Assembly (NCBI GenBank): GCA_028687375.1
Contig: JAQUAG010000004.1
Coordinates: 58,338-122,337, forward strand
Length of the DNA stretch: 64,000 bases
Source: Arcobacteraceae bacterium
Lineage (GTDB): Bacteria; Campylobacterota; Campylobacteria; Campylobacterales; Arcobacteraceae
Direction: 5' to 3'
Below the pieces are notes generated by a model, which searched no databases, was not told where the DNA came from, and saw only the letters and a list, made by a program, of their open reading frames with translations. This document shows, piece after piece, positions 9,563-17,519 of the stretch (positions are counted from its first letter, which is position 1; each line of letters starts with the position of its first letter). The position numbers and the translations under genes were made by a program.

Positions 9563-9835
9563 ATGCAAATTTATGTTGGCAATATGTCATATAAAACAAC
9601 TCAAGAAAATTTAGAGACATTATTCTCAAAATTTGGTGCAGTGGAATCTGTGAAAATAGTAACAGATAGAGAAACAGGAAGAGCAAAAGGTTTTGCATTT
9701 GTAACTATGGATAATGGTGCAAATGAAGCTATCGAAGCTTTAAATGGTAAAGAATTTGATGGAAGAACTTTAAGAATTAACGAAGCTAAACCAAGAGAAG
9801 AAAGACCAAAAAGAGAATTTAGTAAAAGATACTAA
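9563..9835 (+). CDS. RRM-type RNA-binding protein
   Basis: A single RNA-recognition motif of 90 residues. RNP2 is IYVGNM at the N-terminus and RNP1 is KGFAFVTM at about residues 39-46, both with the aromatic residues that stack on RNA. A short Arg/Lys/Glu-rich tail follows. I start at the ATG at 9563 (MQIYVGN), just after an AAGGAAGA site, because translation from further upstream adds only a poly-basic non-conserved leader. Bacterial single-RRM proteins of this type are often cold-induced; the roughly 80-nt leader would suit post-transcriptional control, but that is inference. Confidence 0.9.
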   Translation: MQIYVGNMSYKTTQENLETLFSKFGAVESVKIVTDRETGRAKGFAFVTMDNGANEAIEALNGKEFDGRTLRINEAKPREERPKREFSKRY

Positions 9836-9853
9836 AAGTAATCTTTTTTAAAT

Positions 9854-9887
9854 AAAAAGGAGAAGCTAGTTGCTTCTCCTTTTTTTA
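9854..9887 (+). terminator. Intrinsic terminator after the RRM gene
   Basis: Stem AAAAAGGAGAAGC / GCTTCTCCTTTTT with loop TAGTT and a run of T. The T tract lies just upstream of the murB promoter. Confidence 0.92.
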
Positions 9888-9905
9888 TTCCTAAAATTAG
9901 CCATT

Positions 9906-9916
9906 TGTGCTATAAT
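9906..9916 (+). promoter_or_regulatory. murB promoter, extended -10 adjacent to ATG
   Basis: TGTGCTATAAT is a consensus extended -10. Only seven bases separate it from the murB ATG at 9924, so transcription should start at or next to the A of ATG, giving a leaderless mRNA. Confidence 0.7.
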
Positions 9917-9923
9917 CCCCCTT

Positions 9924-10697
9924 ATGAATGAAAAAATAATAGATTTTAAAAAATATACCTCGATTCATATCGGTGGAAAACATACTGTTAAAGTGATAGA
10001 TGAGATAGGAACATATCCAAATCTCCATATTATAGGGAAAGGGAACAATCTTCTTCTTTCAAATAATCCTCCCAAAATGGCTATTTTAGGTGATGAGTTT
10101 GATTATATTCTTCAAAAAGGGGATAAACTTATCGTTGGAGGAGCAACTTCTAGTGGAAAAATGCTTACTTTTTGTAGAAAAAATGACATTGGGGATTTTG
10201 AATTTTTAGGGAAACTTCCTGGGGCTATTGGTGGACTTGTCAAAATGAATGCAGGTCTAAAAGAGTGGGAGATGATGAACTATCTTCACTCTATCAAAAC
10301 TGGTGATGGTGAGATTCTTAAAGAAAATATCAATTTTACTTATCGCCACACTGAAATCAAAGGGATTGTGTTTGAAGCAACCTTTAATACAACCAAAGGT
10401 TTTAGCAAAGAAAAAATGGATATGTTTATAAAGATGAGAGACAACCAACCAAATCTTCCAAGTGCTGGAAGTTGCTTTAAAAATCCAAAAGAACATAGTG
10501 CTGGATATTTGATAGAAAAAGTTGGGCTCAAAGGTTACAACATCGGTGGGATGGCTTTTAGTTCACTCCATGCAAATTTTCTTGTAAATATGGGAAATGG
10601 CACTTATGATGAAGCTATCAAACTTATCAATCTTGCAAAAGAAAAAGTTTTAAAAGAGTTCAATATACAACTTGAAACTGAGATAGTTATCTTATGA
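9924..10697 (+). CDS. murB: UDP-N-acetylenolpyruvoylglucosamine reductase
   Basis: FAD enzyme that makes UDP-N-acetylmuramic acid in peptidoglycan synthesis. Starting at MNEKIIDFKKYTS gives 257 residues, the short MurB form. Landmarks are the FAD-binding IGKGNNLLLS and GKLPGAIGG segments and the catalytic-Ser motif SAGSCFKNP. The upstream open extension crosses the -10 box and the terminator, so it is not coding. There is no ribosome binding site between the -10 and ATG, consistent with leaderless translation. The stop overlaps the next ATG by 4 bp. Confidence 0.95.
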   Translation: MNEKIIDFKKYTSIHIGGKHTVKVIDEIGTYPNLHIIGKGNNLLLSNNPPKMAILGDEFDYILQKGDKLIVGGATSSGKMLTFCRKNDIGDFEFLGKLPGAIGGLVKMNAGLKEWEMMNYLHSIKTGDGEILKENINFTYRHTEIKGIVFEATFNTTKGFSKEKMDMFIKMRDNQPNLPSAGSCFKNPKEHSAGYLIEKVGLKGYNIGGMAFSSLHANFLVNMGNGTYDEAIKLINLAKEKVLKEFNIQLETEIVIL

Positions 10698-11038
10698 ACT
10701 CACAAAAGAGAGGATTTTTAATCCTTTCAGTTATCATCTTGATGGTAACATTCTCTTATCTTTCCATCTCCATTATCCAAAATCAAACTTTCTCCTCCCA
10801 AATAGACAAACTCAAATATTTAGAGATTCAAGCAAAAATCCATATCGGTAAGATTGAAAAATATATCAACGAAACAAATAATGAACTAGAAATATTAAAC
10901 TATAAGCTAAACGATGAAAGGTTTGATTTGAAAATAAAAAGTGAACAACTTGATACAAATAGTTCACAAATAACTTACCATATTACAGTAACATCAAAAG
11001 ATGAACCTGTCACTTTGTATAAAAAAATTATAAAATAA
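10694..11038 (+). CDS. Prepilin/pseudopilin-like protein
   Basis: A 114-residue protein with a short basic leader (MNSQKRG), then a single hydrophobic helix starting FLILSVIILMVTFSYL and a soluble mostly beta domain. The RG/F junction and following helix resemble a type IV prepilin cleavage site. The usual Glu at +5 is absent (Ser here), as in some minor pseudopilins. It overlaps murB by 4 bp, an unusual partner; no assembly ATPase or prepilin peptidase is nearby. A plain single-span membrane protein remains possible. Confidence 0.5.
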   Translation: MNSQKRGFLILSVIILMVTFSYLSISIIQNQTFSSQIDKLKYLEIQAKIHIGKIEKYINETNNELEILNYKLNDERFDLKIKSEQLDTNSSQITYHITVTSKDEPVTLYKKIIK

Positions 11039-11079
11039 TCTCTATCAATTGATTTAGTTTTAAATAATATTTTATGTGT

Positions 11080-11104
11080 TACAATGTATCTACAATAAAA
11101 TACA
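11080..11104 (+). promoter_or_regulatory. Promoter and possible operator of the toxin-antitoxin pair
   Basis: Extended -10 TGTGTTACAAT ends at 11085. It is followed by an inverted repeat TGTAT (11085-11089) and ATACA (11100-11104), placed over the expected transcription start. Ribbon-helix-helix antitoxins repress their own promoters from such sites; the match is inferred. Confidence 0.4.
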
Positions 11105-11113
11105 GGAGCACCT

Positions 11114-11341
11114 ATGAAAAAAGCTATTAATATTCGATTAGAAGAGTCTTTATTGGCTGATTTGGATAATTATGCACAAGAGCTTGACCGTACAAGAACT
11201 TACATAATAGAAAAAGCTATTGGAACATATTTTGATACTTTGGATGAGATGATTGCAGATAAAAGAATAGATGAAGTAAAAAAAGGAAATGTTGAAGTTT
11301 TTTCACTTGAACAAGTTGCAAAACAACTTGGACTTTCATAA
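11114..11341 (+). CDS. Ribbon-helix-helix antitoxin (RelB/CopG-like)
   Basis: A 75-residue protein whose N-terminus (AINIRLEESLLADLDNYAQE) fits the ribbon-helix-helix fold: a beta strand with alternating residues that contacts DNA, then two helices (second around TRTYIIEKAIGTYF). The C-terminal part would wrap the toxin. The stop codon shares one base with the toxin ATG, the usual antitoxin-first coupled layout. An AGGAG site lies 7 nt before the ATG. Confidence 0.85.
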   Translation: MKKAINIRLEESLLADLDNYAQELDRTRTYIIEKAIGTYFDTLDEMIADKRIDEVKKGNVEVFSLEQVAKQLGLS

Positions 11342-11592
11342 TGTACAAAGTTATCATCCCCAAATTTGCCATCAAAGAGTTATCCGTTATCGATAAAGAA
11401 AATCAACAATTGATTTTTAATAAAATCAAAGATTTAGAAAACGGGATTTTTACCAATGATAAATCCCTAAAGGGTATCCACAAAGGAAAATTTAGAAAAA
11501 GAGCTGGCAACTATCGAATCATCTACCTCAAAGAAAATGATATTTTGCTCATAACTCTTATTCGTATAGCACATCGTAAAGAGGTTTATTAA
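11341..11592 (+). CDS. RelE/ParE family toxin
   Basis: An 83-residue basic protein with the RelE/ParE fold pattern: VIIPKFAIKELSVIDKE (strand plus helices), KSLKGIHKGKFRKRAGNYRIIYL (the G..R.R.G.YRiiY core) and a final strand LITLIRIAHRKEVY ending in the typical H(R)xxxY. RelE toxins cleave ribosome-bound mRNA and ParE toxins inhibit gyrase. The residues HRKEVY favour the RelE branch, but the two cannot be separated with certainty by eye. All core blocks look intact. Confidence 0.87.
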   Translation: MYKVIIPKFAIKELSVIDKENQQLIFNKIKDLENGIFTNDKSLKGIHKGKFRKRAGNYRIIYLKENDILLITLIRIAHRKEVY

Positions 11593-11604
11593 AGAATAAA
11601 AGAG

Positions 11605-11788
11605 TTAAAAATAAAATAATTCAGCACTTCTGTCATAAGTAGCTTGTGTCATTGAAGGATTTACTGTTGTTTTATAACTCATATTTCCAATTTGTACTAT
11701 AGGTTAAAGTTGATGGTTGACCTTGAGCATTTGTAAACTTGATAGTTTGTTTAACTACATCATAACTCTTTTTTGCAGTTGTACCCAT
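11605..11788 (-). pseudogene. Frameshifted C-terminal remnant of an unknown protein
   Basis: Read on the minus strand, ATG at 11788 opens a 38-codon frame (MGTTAKKSYDVVKQTIKFTN...). This stops just where a second frame takes over ([20 protein letters not shown]...) and runs to a TAA at 11605. Both pieces have protein-like composition and join with a single shift at about 11675-11700. I read this as the tail of a larger beta-rich gene that lost its front and acquired a frameshift. The family is not recognised. Confidence 0.35.
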
Positions 11789-11800
11789 AGAATTATTCTA

Positions 11801-12025
11801 CTATTCTTTTTTGATTAATTTATTTTTTATCAGTTTTATTAACTCTTTAAATTCCATTGGTTTATATCTATGATAAAGGTAACCCAGCATTAGTCCCGGA
11901 AGTATTGATGCTGGTGTTGTCTTAAAACTTATAATATTAAAAATATTTAACATAATTAAACATGAGATAACCCAAAGTATAATAAGACTAGTATATGCTA
12001 CAGAATACTGAAAATATTTAATCAT
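11801..12025 (-). CDS. Small membrane protein, unknown
   Basis: 74 residues from the ATG at 12025 (MIKYFQYSVAYTS). Two hydrophobic segments (SLIILWVISCLIMLNIF and ASILPGLMLGYLYH) are followed by a basic tail rich in Lys (IKLIKNKLIKKE), suggesting two transmembrane helices. No clear ribosome binding site. It lies 11 bp downstream of a 43-codon frame on the same strand, in a stretch of short or broken frames. An orphan accessory gene is likely. Confidence 0.4.
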   Translation of the reverse strand: MIKYFQYSVAYTSLIILWVISCLIMLNIFNIISFKTTPASILPGLMLGYLYHRYKPMEFKELIKLIKNKLIKKE

Positions 12026-12036
12026 TTTAATGGCTT

Positions 12037-12168
12037 CTAATGTAATGGTGTTAATGCAAACCAAGGGTCAACATACTCATTCAATATTTCATAAGGTTCA
12101 TAGTGTTTTGGATCTACAATAATTTTTATTGTTGTTGATCCAACATCTATGCTTTCCCCAACACTCAT
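12037..12168 (-). CDS. 43-residue orphan open frame
   Basis: ATG at 12168 (another ATG one codon earlier) to TAG at 12037. The sequence SVGESIDVGSTTIKIIVDP followed by HYEPYEILNEYVDPWFALTP looks like a genuine protein segment rather than random translation. It could be the surviving C-terminus of a longer gene whose front is gone, since a stop precedes the start closely. Family not recognised. Confidence 0.3.
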   Translation of the reverse strand: MSVGESIDVGSTTIKIIVDPKHYEPYEILNEYVDPWFALTPLH

Positions 12169-12206
12169 CATTAATCGCTATACTAATCAAAAAAATACTA
12201 AAAAAT

Positions 12207-12800
12207 CTAAAAAGTTTTGACAATCTTCATAGCAAGACTGAGTGCTTTTGTCCGATGAGATATTTCCTTTTTGATAGTAGGGTCTAAAGTACCTAAAGTT
12301 TCACTATACCCTTTTGGGATAAAAAGTGGGTCGTATCCAAAACCACCATCTCCAATACTTTTATCAATCACATCTCCATACAACCAACCATGAGTTGTGT
12401 AGATATTTTCTTTATAAGCGATAGCGATACAAGCAGTATAAAACGCTGGAGTTATTTCTAGATTTTTACTTTTGAGTTTCGTGATTAATTTTTCATTATT
12501 TTCTTGATCACTCGCTCCAACTCCAGCATATCTAGCACTATAAATATTTGGCTCATTATCTAGTGCAGGAACACTAAGCCCACTATCATCGGCTATCACT
12601 AAACAATCAGACTCTTGAAGTTTGACCATATCATAAATAGTTTTTGCTTTTTTGATGGCATTTGCTTTGAAACTATCACCATCCTCTTCCACTTCAAAAT
12701 CTCCCAAAATCTCTTTAGAAGTAAGTATCTCAAAATCAGGAAGAAGAGCTTTAAGCTCTTTTATTTTCCCTTGATTTGTGGAAGCTAATATGATTTTCAT
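12207..12800 (-). CDS. rdgB: Non-canonical purine NTP pyrophosphatase (RdgB/HAM1)
   Basis: Hydrolyses ITP, dITP and XTP to monophosphates, keeping deaminated purines out of nucleic acids. I use the ATG at 12800 ([15 protein letters not shown]), where family similarity begins; this gives 197 residues, normal for the family. Motifs are [20 protein letters not shown] (metal and base contacts), [10 protein letters not shown] and SHRTKAL. It begins 4 bp after the aroQ stop, so the two are co-transcribed. Confidence 0.95.
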   Translation of the reverse strand: MKIILASTNQGKIKELKALLPDFEILTSKEILGDFEVEEDGDSFKANAIKKAKTIYDMVKLQESDCLVIADDSGLSVPALDNEPNIYSARYAGVGASDQENNEKLITKLKSKNLEITPAFYTACIAIAYKENIYTTHGWLYGDVIDKSIGDGGFGYDPLFIPKGYSETLGTLDPTIKKEISHRTKALSLAMKIVKTF

Positions 12801-12804
12801 TTGA

Positions 12805-13299
12805 TTATTCTGCTGGAGTTTCTTGTGCTTGAACTTCTGGTGCTTGTTGTTGTTGTGCATTAATCATTTCAGAGATGATTTGAGTTAAAGCTATAAGTCC
12901 CATATGGTATCCAAATGGTCCAAACCCTGTAATCACACCTGTACTTGCACTTGCTGTAATCGATTTTTGTCTAAATTCTTCTCTATGGTAGATATTTGAA
13001 ATATGCACTTCAACTGTTGGTAAAGATACCGCTTTTAAAGCATCTGCTATAGCAATACTTGTATGAGTATATGCTGCTGGATTAATTAAAATTCCATGCA
13101 CAGTTCCCATACATTCTTGAATTCTATCTACGATTTCACCCTCTAAGTTTGATTGGAAAAATTCTAATTCAATCCCATTTTGAGCTGCACTTGCACTTAA
13201 TTGTGCATGGATTTGGTCTAAAGTCATAGGTCCATAAATATGTTTTTCTCTCATCCCTAACATATTTAAGTTTGGTCCTTGTATTACTGCTATTTTCAT
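12805..13299 (-). CDS. aroQ: 3-dehydroquinate dehydratase, type II
   Basis: Dodecameric type II dehydroquinase of the shikimate pathway. The start at 13299 ([15 protein letters not shown]) is the conserved family start. [16 protein letters not shown] carries the catalytic Tyr and flexible loop, NPAAYTHTS the substrate Asn, and [14 protein letters not shown] the catalytic His and Arg region. At 164 residues it has a C-terminal Gln/Ala/Pro-rich tail ([16 protein letters not shown]) beyond the usual domain. It is divergent from the amidohydrolase gene. Confidence 0.95.
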   Translation of the reverse strand: MKIAVIQGPNLNMLGMREKHIYGPMTLDQIHAQLSASAAQNGIELEFFQSNLEGEIVDRIQECMGTVHGILINPAAYTHTSIAIADALKAVSLPTVEVHISNIYHREEFRQKSITASASTGVITGFGPFGYHMGLIALTQIISEMINAQQQQAPEVQAQETPAE

Positions 13300-13331
13300 A
13301 GGCTTCCTTTGTTTTTGAATTTTTAATTCGG

Positions 13332-13337
13332 TATAAT
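13332..13337 (+). promoter_or_regulatory. -10 element of the amidohydrolase operon
   Basis: Perfect TATAAT preceded by TTCGG in the short divergent spacer between aroQ and the amidohydrolase. Predicted leader is about 22 nt with an AGGA site before the ATG. Confidence 0.6.
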
Positions 13338-13366
13338 AGCCAAAACTTGATAAATATAGGATAGAA

Positions 13367-14596
13367 ATGAACTTTTTAAGTAGTGACTGGATTGTAACTT
13401 GTGATGAAAATTTTACAATTATAAAAGATGGTGCGATAGTTTTTGATGAAAAAATTATCGACATAGACACCAAAGAAAATATTGAAAGAAAATATAAAAA
13501 TTGCGACTTTTCCTACCAAGGAGAAGGGAGTGTGATTATGCCTGGGCTTATTAATAGCCATGTCCATTTAGAGTTTAGTGCAAATAAAATGACACTCAAA
13601 TATGGCAATTTTATATCGTGGCTTTTTTCTGTTATTGAAAAAAGAGATGAACTTATAGAAAAAGCGACAAGTGAGCTTATTAGCCAAGAGTTGGCAAAAA
13701 TGATAGCATCTGGAACAACTACCATTGGAGCTGTTAGCTCTTATGGACTTGATTTGGAAGCTTGTGTAAATAGCAACCTTAATATAGTTTATTTTACAGA
13801 GGTGCTTGGAAGCAAAGCTGATATGATTGATACTCTTTTTAATGATTTTAAACAAAGATTGTATCTTGCTCAAAAGAAGAGTTCTTCTAAATTTTTCCCA
13901 GCTATTGCTATCCATTCCCCTTACTCTACCCACCCCTTTTTGATACGTGAAGTTTTAAAAATGGCCAAAGAGGAAAATCTTCCTGTGAGTGCTCATTTTA
14001 TGGAAAGTCATGCTGAAAATGAATGGTTAAATTATTCTACTGGGGAGTTTGAGAAGTTTTTTAAAGATATGTTAAATCAACATAAATCGCTCCAAACACC
14101 AAGTGAGTTTTTAACTGCATTTAAAGGGGTTAAACATCTTTCATTTACCCATTGTGTTGAAGCAAATGAAAAAGAATTAACTCAAATAAAAGAACTTGGA
14201 GCCTCTATAATCCATTGTCCAAATTCCAATAGACTTTTAAATAATACAGTTTTAAATCTTAGCTATTTAAATGATATCCCACTTACTTTAGGGACAGATG
14301 GATTAAGCTCAAACTACACTTTGGATATGTTTGAAGAGATGAAAAATGGTTTCTTTATCCATACAAATTTCACACCACAAGAGTTGGCACAAAAGCTTAT
14401 AGTTGCTGCAACTATAAATGGAGCAATTGCTCTTGCTTTAGAAAATAAAGGTTCATTAGAAATTGGGAAAGATAGTGATTTTATAACATTTCAAATACCA
14501 AATATTGAAGATGAAAACGATGTAGCAACTGCAATAATTTTGCATAAAACGAAAATAAACAAAACATACATAAAGGGAAAAAATGAACTTCTTTAA
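13367..14596 (+). CDS. Aminofutalosine deaminase family amidohydrolase
   Basis: A 409-residue amidohydrolase of the SsnA/chlorohydrolase-like group, related to H. pylori HP0267. The metal ligands are visible: HVH in [12 protein letters not shown], His in [13 protein letters not shown], His in LSFTHCVE and Asp in [11 protein letters not shown]. Members deaminate aminodeoxyfutalosine in the futalosine route to menaquinone (established for some relatives). Many Campylobacterota can instead use MTAN on aminofutalosine directly, so the exact substrate is inferred. It begins the operon with sppA; its end overlaps sppA by 14 bp. Confidence 0.85.
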   Translation: MNFLSSDWIVTCDENFTIIKDGAIVFDEKIIDIDTKENIERKYKNCDFSYQGEGSVIMPGLINSHVHLEFSANKMTLKYGNFISWLFSVIEKRDELIEKATSELISQELAKMIASGTTTIGAVSSYGLDLEACVNSNLNIVYFTEVLGSKADMIDTLFNDFKQRLYLAQKKSSSKFFPAIAIHSPYSTHPFLIREVLKMAKEENLPVSAHFMESHAENEWLNYSTGEFEKFFKDMLNQHKSLQTPSEFLTAFKGVKHLSFTHCVEANEKELTQIKELGASIIHCPNSNRLLNNTVLNLSYLNDIPLTLGTDGLSSNYTLDMFEEMKNGFFIHTNFTPQELAQKLIVAATINGAIALALENKGSLEIGKDSDFITFQIPNIEDENDVATAIILHKTKINKTYIKGKNELL

Positions 14597-15452
14597 AATA
14601 CTATTTACACCAATAACAGCACCGATTGAATTTATTCAAAATCACTTTAAAGCGACACTGCTTGTTTTAATGGTATTTTTTATCTACCAAAGTTCAAATC
14701 CAGATGATTTAATAACTCCAAACCTAAAAACTATCCACTTAACTGGGGCTATTATGGATGCAAGTTTTATTATTGAAGAGATTGAAACAGCTAAAACAGA
14801 TGATAACATCAAAGGGGTTCTTTTAGATGTAAACTCTCCAGGTGGTGCAGTTGCCCCTTCTGTTGAGATAGCTTATGCGATAAAAGAGTTAAATGCAATC
14901 AAACCTGTTGTGGCTTATGCAAGTGGTACAATGGCTAGTGGAAGTTACTACTCTTCAATCTGGGCATCAAAAATTGTAGCAAACCCTGGAAGTATGATAG
15001 GAAGTATCGGTGTGATTATGCAAAGTGTTGATGCTAGTGAACTTATGAGTAAAATTGGTGTCAAAACACAAACGGTTAAAATGGGAACCTATAAAGAGGC
15101 TGGAACACCTACAAGACAATGGTCAAAAGTAGAACTTGCGGAGCTTAATAAAGTTATAGGGAATACTTACGATATGTTTGTAAGTGATGTAGCAAATGCA
15201 CGAAAACTCAAAATTGAAGATAAAAATAAATTTGCAGATGCTCATATTTTTACATCAATTCAAGCAAAAAATGTGGGACTAGTTGATAGTGTTGCTACAA
15301 TCAATGAAGCTAAAAAGATGGTGCAAACGATGGCAAAAGTGAAAGATCCAGTTTGGGATAAAAAAGACAAAATGGATAGATTTCTTGAAAAGTTTGCAAA
15401 CGAAGCTATCAGCAAAGTAGGATTCAATACTACAACTTTAGTCGCTTATTAA
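14583..15452 (+). CDS. sppA: Signal peptide peptidase SppA
   Basis: Membrane-anchored periplasmic serine protease with a Ser/Lys dyad that degrades cleaved signal peptides. At 289 residues it is the short, single-domain form. One N-terminal membrane helix (about residues 24-36) is followed by the ClpP-like core: DVNSPGGAV, the nucleophile S119 in GTMASGSYY, and the general-base Lys K171 in MGTYKEAGTP. Overlaps the amidohydrolase gene by 14 bp, so translation is probably coupled. Confidence 0.93.
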   Translation: MNFFKILFTPITAPIEFIQNHFKATLLVLMVFFIYQSSNPDDLITPNLKTIHLTGAIMDASFIIEEIETAKTDDNIKGVLLDVNSPGGAVAPSVEIAYAIKELNAIKPVVAYASGTMASGSYYSSIWASKIVANPGSMIGSIGVIMQSVDASELMSKIGVKTQTVKMGTYKEAGTPTRQWSKVELAELNKVIGNTYDMFVSDVANARKLKIEDKNKFADAHIFTSIQAKNVGLVDSVATINEAKKMVQTMAKVKDPVWDKKDKMDRFLEKFANEAISKVGFNTTTLVAY

Positions 15453-15473
15453 AAAATCACAACTAGGAATCAT

Positions 15474-16964
15474 ATGTTAAGTCAAACAAAACAAGAGTGG
15501 TTTGGCAATATTAGAGGAGATATTTTATCTGCTTTAGTTGTTGCTATCGCACTTATCCCAGAAGCTATTGCTTTTTCAATCATAGCTGGTGTTGATCCAA
15601 AAATTGGGCTTTATGCTTCATTTTGTATCGCAGTTGTTATCTCATTTGTAGGTGGACGACCTGCAATGATAAGTGCAGCAACTGGTGCTATGGCACTTGT
15701 GATGGTCTTTTTAGTCAAAGAGCATGGACTTCAATATCTTTTAGCTGCGACTATTTTAACTGGATTTATTCAGATATTTTTAGCCTATATAGGTGTAGCT
15801 AAAGTGATGAGTTTTGTAGCTCGTGCTGTTGTTATTGGATTTGTAAATGCACTTGCTATCCTTATTTTTATGGCGCAACTTCCTGAGTTAACCAATGTAA
15901 CTTGGCATGTATATGCACTCACAGCTGCTGGACTTGGGATCATCTATCTTTTCCCTTATATTCCAAAAATTGGTAAAATATTACCATCACCACTTGTTAC
16001 TATTATTGTGTTGACACTCTTTGTTGCATTCTATGGAATAGATGTACGAACTGTTGGAGATATGGGTCAATTACCAGATACCCTTCCAATATTTTTACTT
16101 CCTAATATTCCTCTTGATTTTGAAACTTTACAAATTATTTTTCCATATTCATTTGCACTTGCAATCGTTGGACTTTTAGAATCTTTGATGACTGCAACTA
16201 TTTTAGATGATATGACAGATACAAAAAGTGATAAAAATAGAGAAGCACGAGGTCAAGGAATCGCAAATATTTTTGCAGGTTGTCTTGGTGGAATGGCTGG
16301 ATGTGCCATGATTGGACAGTCTGTTATCAATGTAAAATCAGGAGGACGGGGAAGATTATCCACTTTTCTAGCTGGAATTTTCTTACTTATTTTGGTTGTA
16401 TTTTTAAGTGATTTAGTGGCTATCATCCCAATGGCAGCACTTGTAGCTGTTATGATAATGGTTTCTATAAGTACCTTTAATTGGGCTTCAATTAGTGGGC
16501 TTAAAACTTTACCAATTTCTACCAATTTAGTGATGCTTTCAACTGTAGGGGTAACTGTTTACACTCACAATTTAGCACTTGGAGTTGTTACAGGAGTGCT
16601 TTTAGCTTCTTTATTTTTTGCAAATAAAATTAGCCATTTTATGTATGCTGATATGAGTTATAATGAAAAAGATAATATAAAAACATATAAAATAGTAGGT
16701 CAAATATTTTTTAATAGTAGTGATAAATTTTATGATATTTTCAACTATAAAGAGGAAGTTACTAATGTTACTATAGACCTTACACGAGCTCACTTTTGGG
16801 ATATCTCAGCTGTTTTTGCACTCGATAAAGCAGTTGTAAAACTAAGAAAAGAGGGGAAAAATGTTAGTGTGATTGGGCAAAATGAAGCAAGTAGTACAAT
16901 CATCGATAGATTTGGTATTTATGACAAACCAGAAGAGATAGAGAAAGTGATGGGAAGTCACTAA
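15474..16964 (+). CDS. SulP family anion transporter with STAS domain
   Basis: A 496-residue inner-membrane permease of the SulP/SLC26 group. Its front carries the family motif in [22 protein letters not shown], followed by about ten to twelve hydrophobic helices. The C-terminal 100 residues form a STAS domain ([19 protein letters not shown]). Substrates in the family include sulfate, bicarbonate and dicarboxylates; nothing here decides among them. It follows sppA by 21 bp and probably ends the operon. Confidence 0.9.
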   Translation: MLSQTKQEWFGNIRGDILSALVVAIALIPEAIAFSIIAGVDPKIGLYASFCIAVVISFVGGRPAMISAATGAMALVMVFLVKEHGLQYLLAATILTGFIQIFLAYIGVAKVMSFVARAVVIGFVNALAILIFMAQLPELTNVTWHVYALTAAGLGIIYLFPYIPKIGKILPSPLVTIIVLTLFVAFYGIDVRTVGDMGQLPDTLPIFLLPNIPLDFETLQIIFPYSFALAIVGLLESLMTATILDDMTDTKSDKNREARGQGIANIFAGCLGGMAGCAMIGQSVINVKSGGRGRLSTFLAGIFLLILVVFLSDLVAIIPMAALVAVMIMVSISTFNWASISGLKTLPISTNLVMLSTVGVTVYTHNLALGVVTGVLLASLFFANKISHFMYADMSYNEKDNIKTYKIVGQIFFNSSDKFYDIFNYKEEVTNVTIDLTRAHFWDISAVFALDKAVVKLRKEGKNVSVIGQNEASSTIIDRFGIYDKPEEIEKVMGSH

Positions 16965-17076
16965 CTTTTCTTTTTCTCCTCTTTATAAAAAAATTTTAAA
17001 GTTTTCACAATTTTAAATTTAACTCAAAACAAACTTTATTCTTTAATTTCTAGTACTATCTACCTAGCATATTTCT

Positions 17077-17376
17077 TTATCTCATTCTTCCTAAAATCTC
17101 AAAAGCACTTATCTCAAACTTTGAAAATGCAAACCATTTTTTGCCCAAATCTTTGAGACTTGCTCCAATGTGATATATCTCTGTTTTATCAATGATAAGA
17201 AATCTATCATGAGAGTTTTTGAACTCTTGTAACTCAATATTTTGATATTGTATTTTATATTTTTGATAATCCAAATCCAACTGCTTTGATATACTTTGAG
17301 TAAAAATCTTTATTTTTAGATTTGGGTATTTGCTAAAAAGTGTAAATATTACAATTACAGAGATGTTTTTAAAGAT
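17077..17376 (-). pseudogene. Decayed ORF6N-type DNA-binding protein, C-terminal fragment
   Basis: The minus-strand frame runs from a TAA at 17377-17379 to TAA at 17077 and contains no ATG start. Its last 100 codons read LFSKYPNLKIKIFTQSISKQ, then FKNSHDRFLIIDKTEIYHIG and ASLKDLGKKWFAFSK. I recognise this as the phospholipase-D-like C-terminal half of ORF6N-domain proteins (phage- or defence-linked regulators). The ORF6N head and the preceding SxxILIDNYID region are missing. It is a remnant of a horizontally acquired gene, in the 555-bp gap between sulP and the efflux operon. Confidence 0.65.
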
Positions 17377-17470
17377 TTATTCTTGTGCTATTTGTATATC
17401 ATTTTGATTGTCAATGCAACAATTTAGGATGTACAGTGAAAGTGATAGTAAAACAAGGATAAGAAGCACA

Positions 17471-17518
17471 CAAAAGTTTTCCTTATTCCAACTTTTCTAA
17501 GTTAGAATAAGGAAACTC
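17471..17518 (-). terminator. Intrinsic terminator of the MarR-controlled efflux operon
   Basis: Long hairpin: outer arms GTTTCCTTATTC / GAATAAGGAAAC (one bulged T), inner arms AACTT / AAGTT, loop TTCT. On the minus strand the hairpin is followed by CTTTTG. It lies 2-50 bp after the permease stop. Confidence 0.85.
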
Positions 17519-17519
17519 C

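Noticed and set aside
9870..9923. N-terminal extension of murB (hydrophobic leader)
   Set aside because: The codons run through an intrinsic terminator and a consensus -10 box; MurB similarity begins at 9924.
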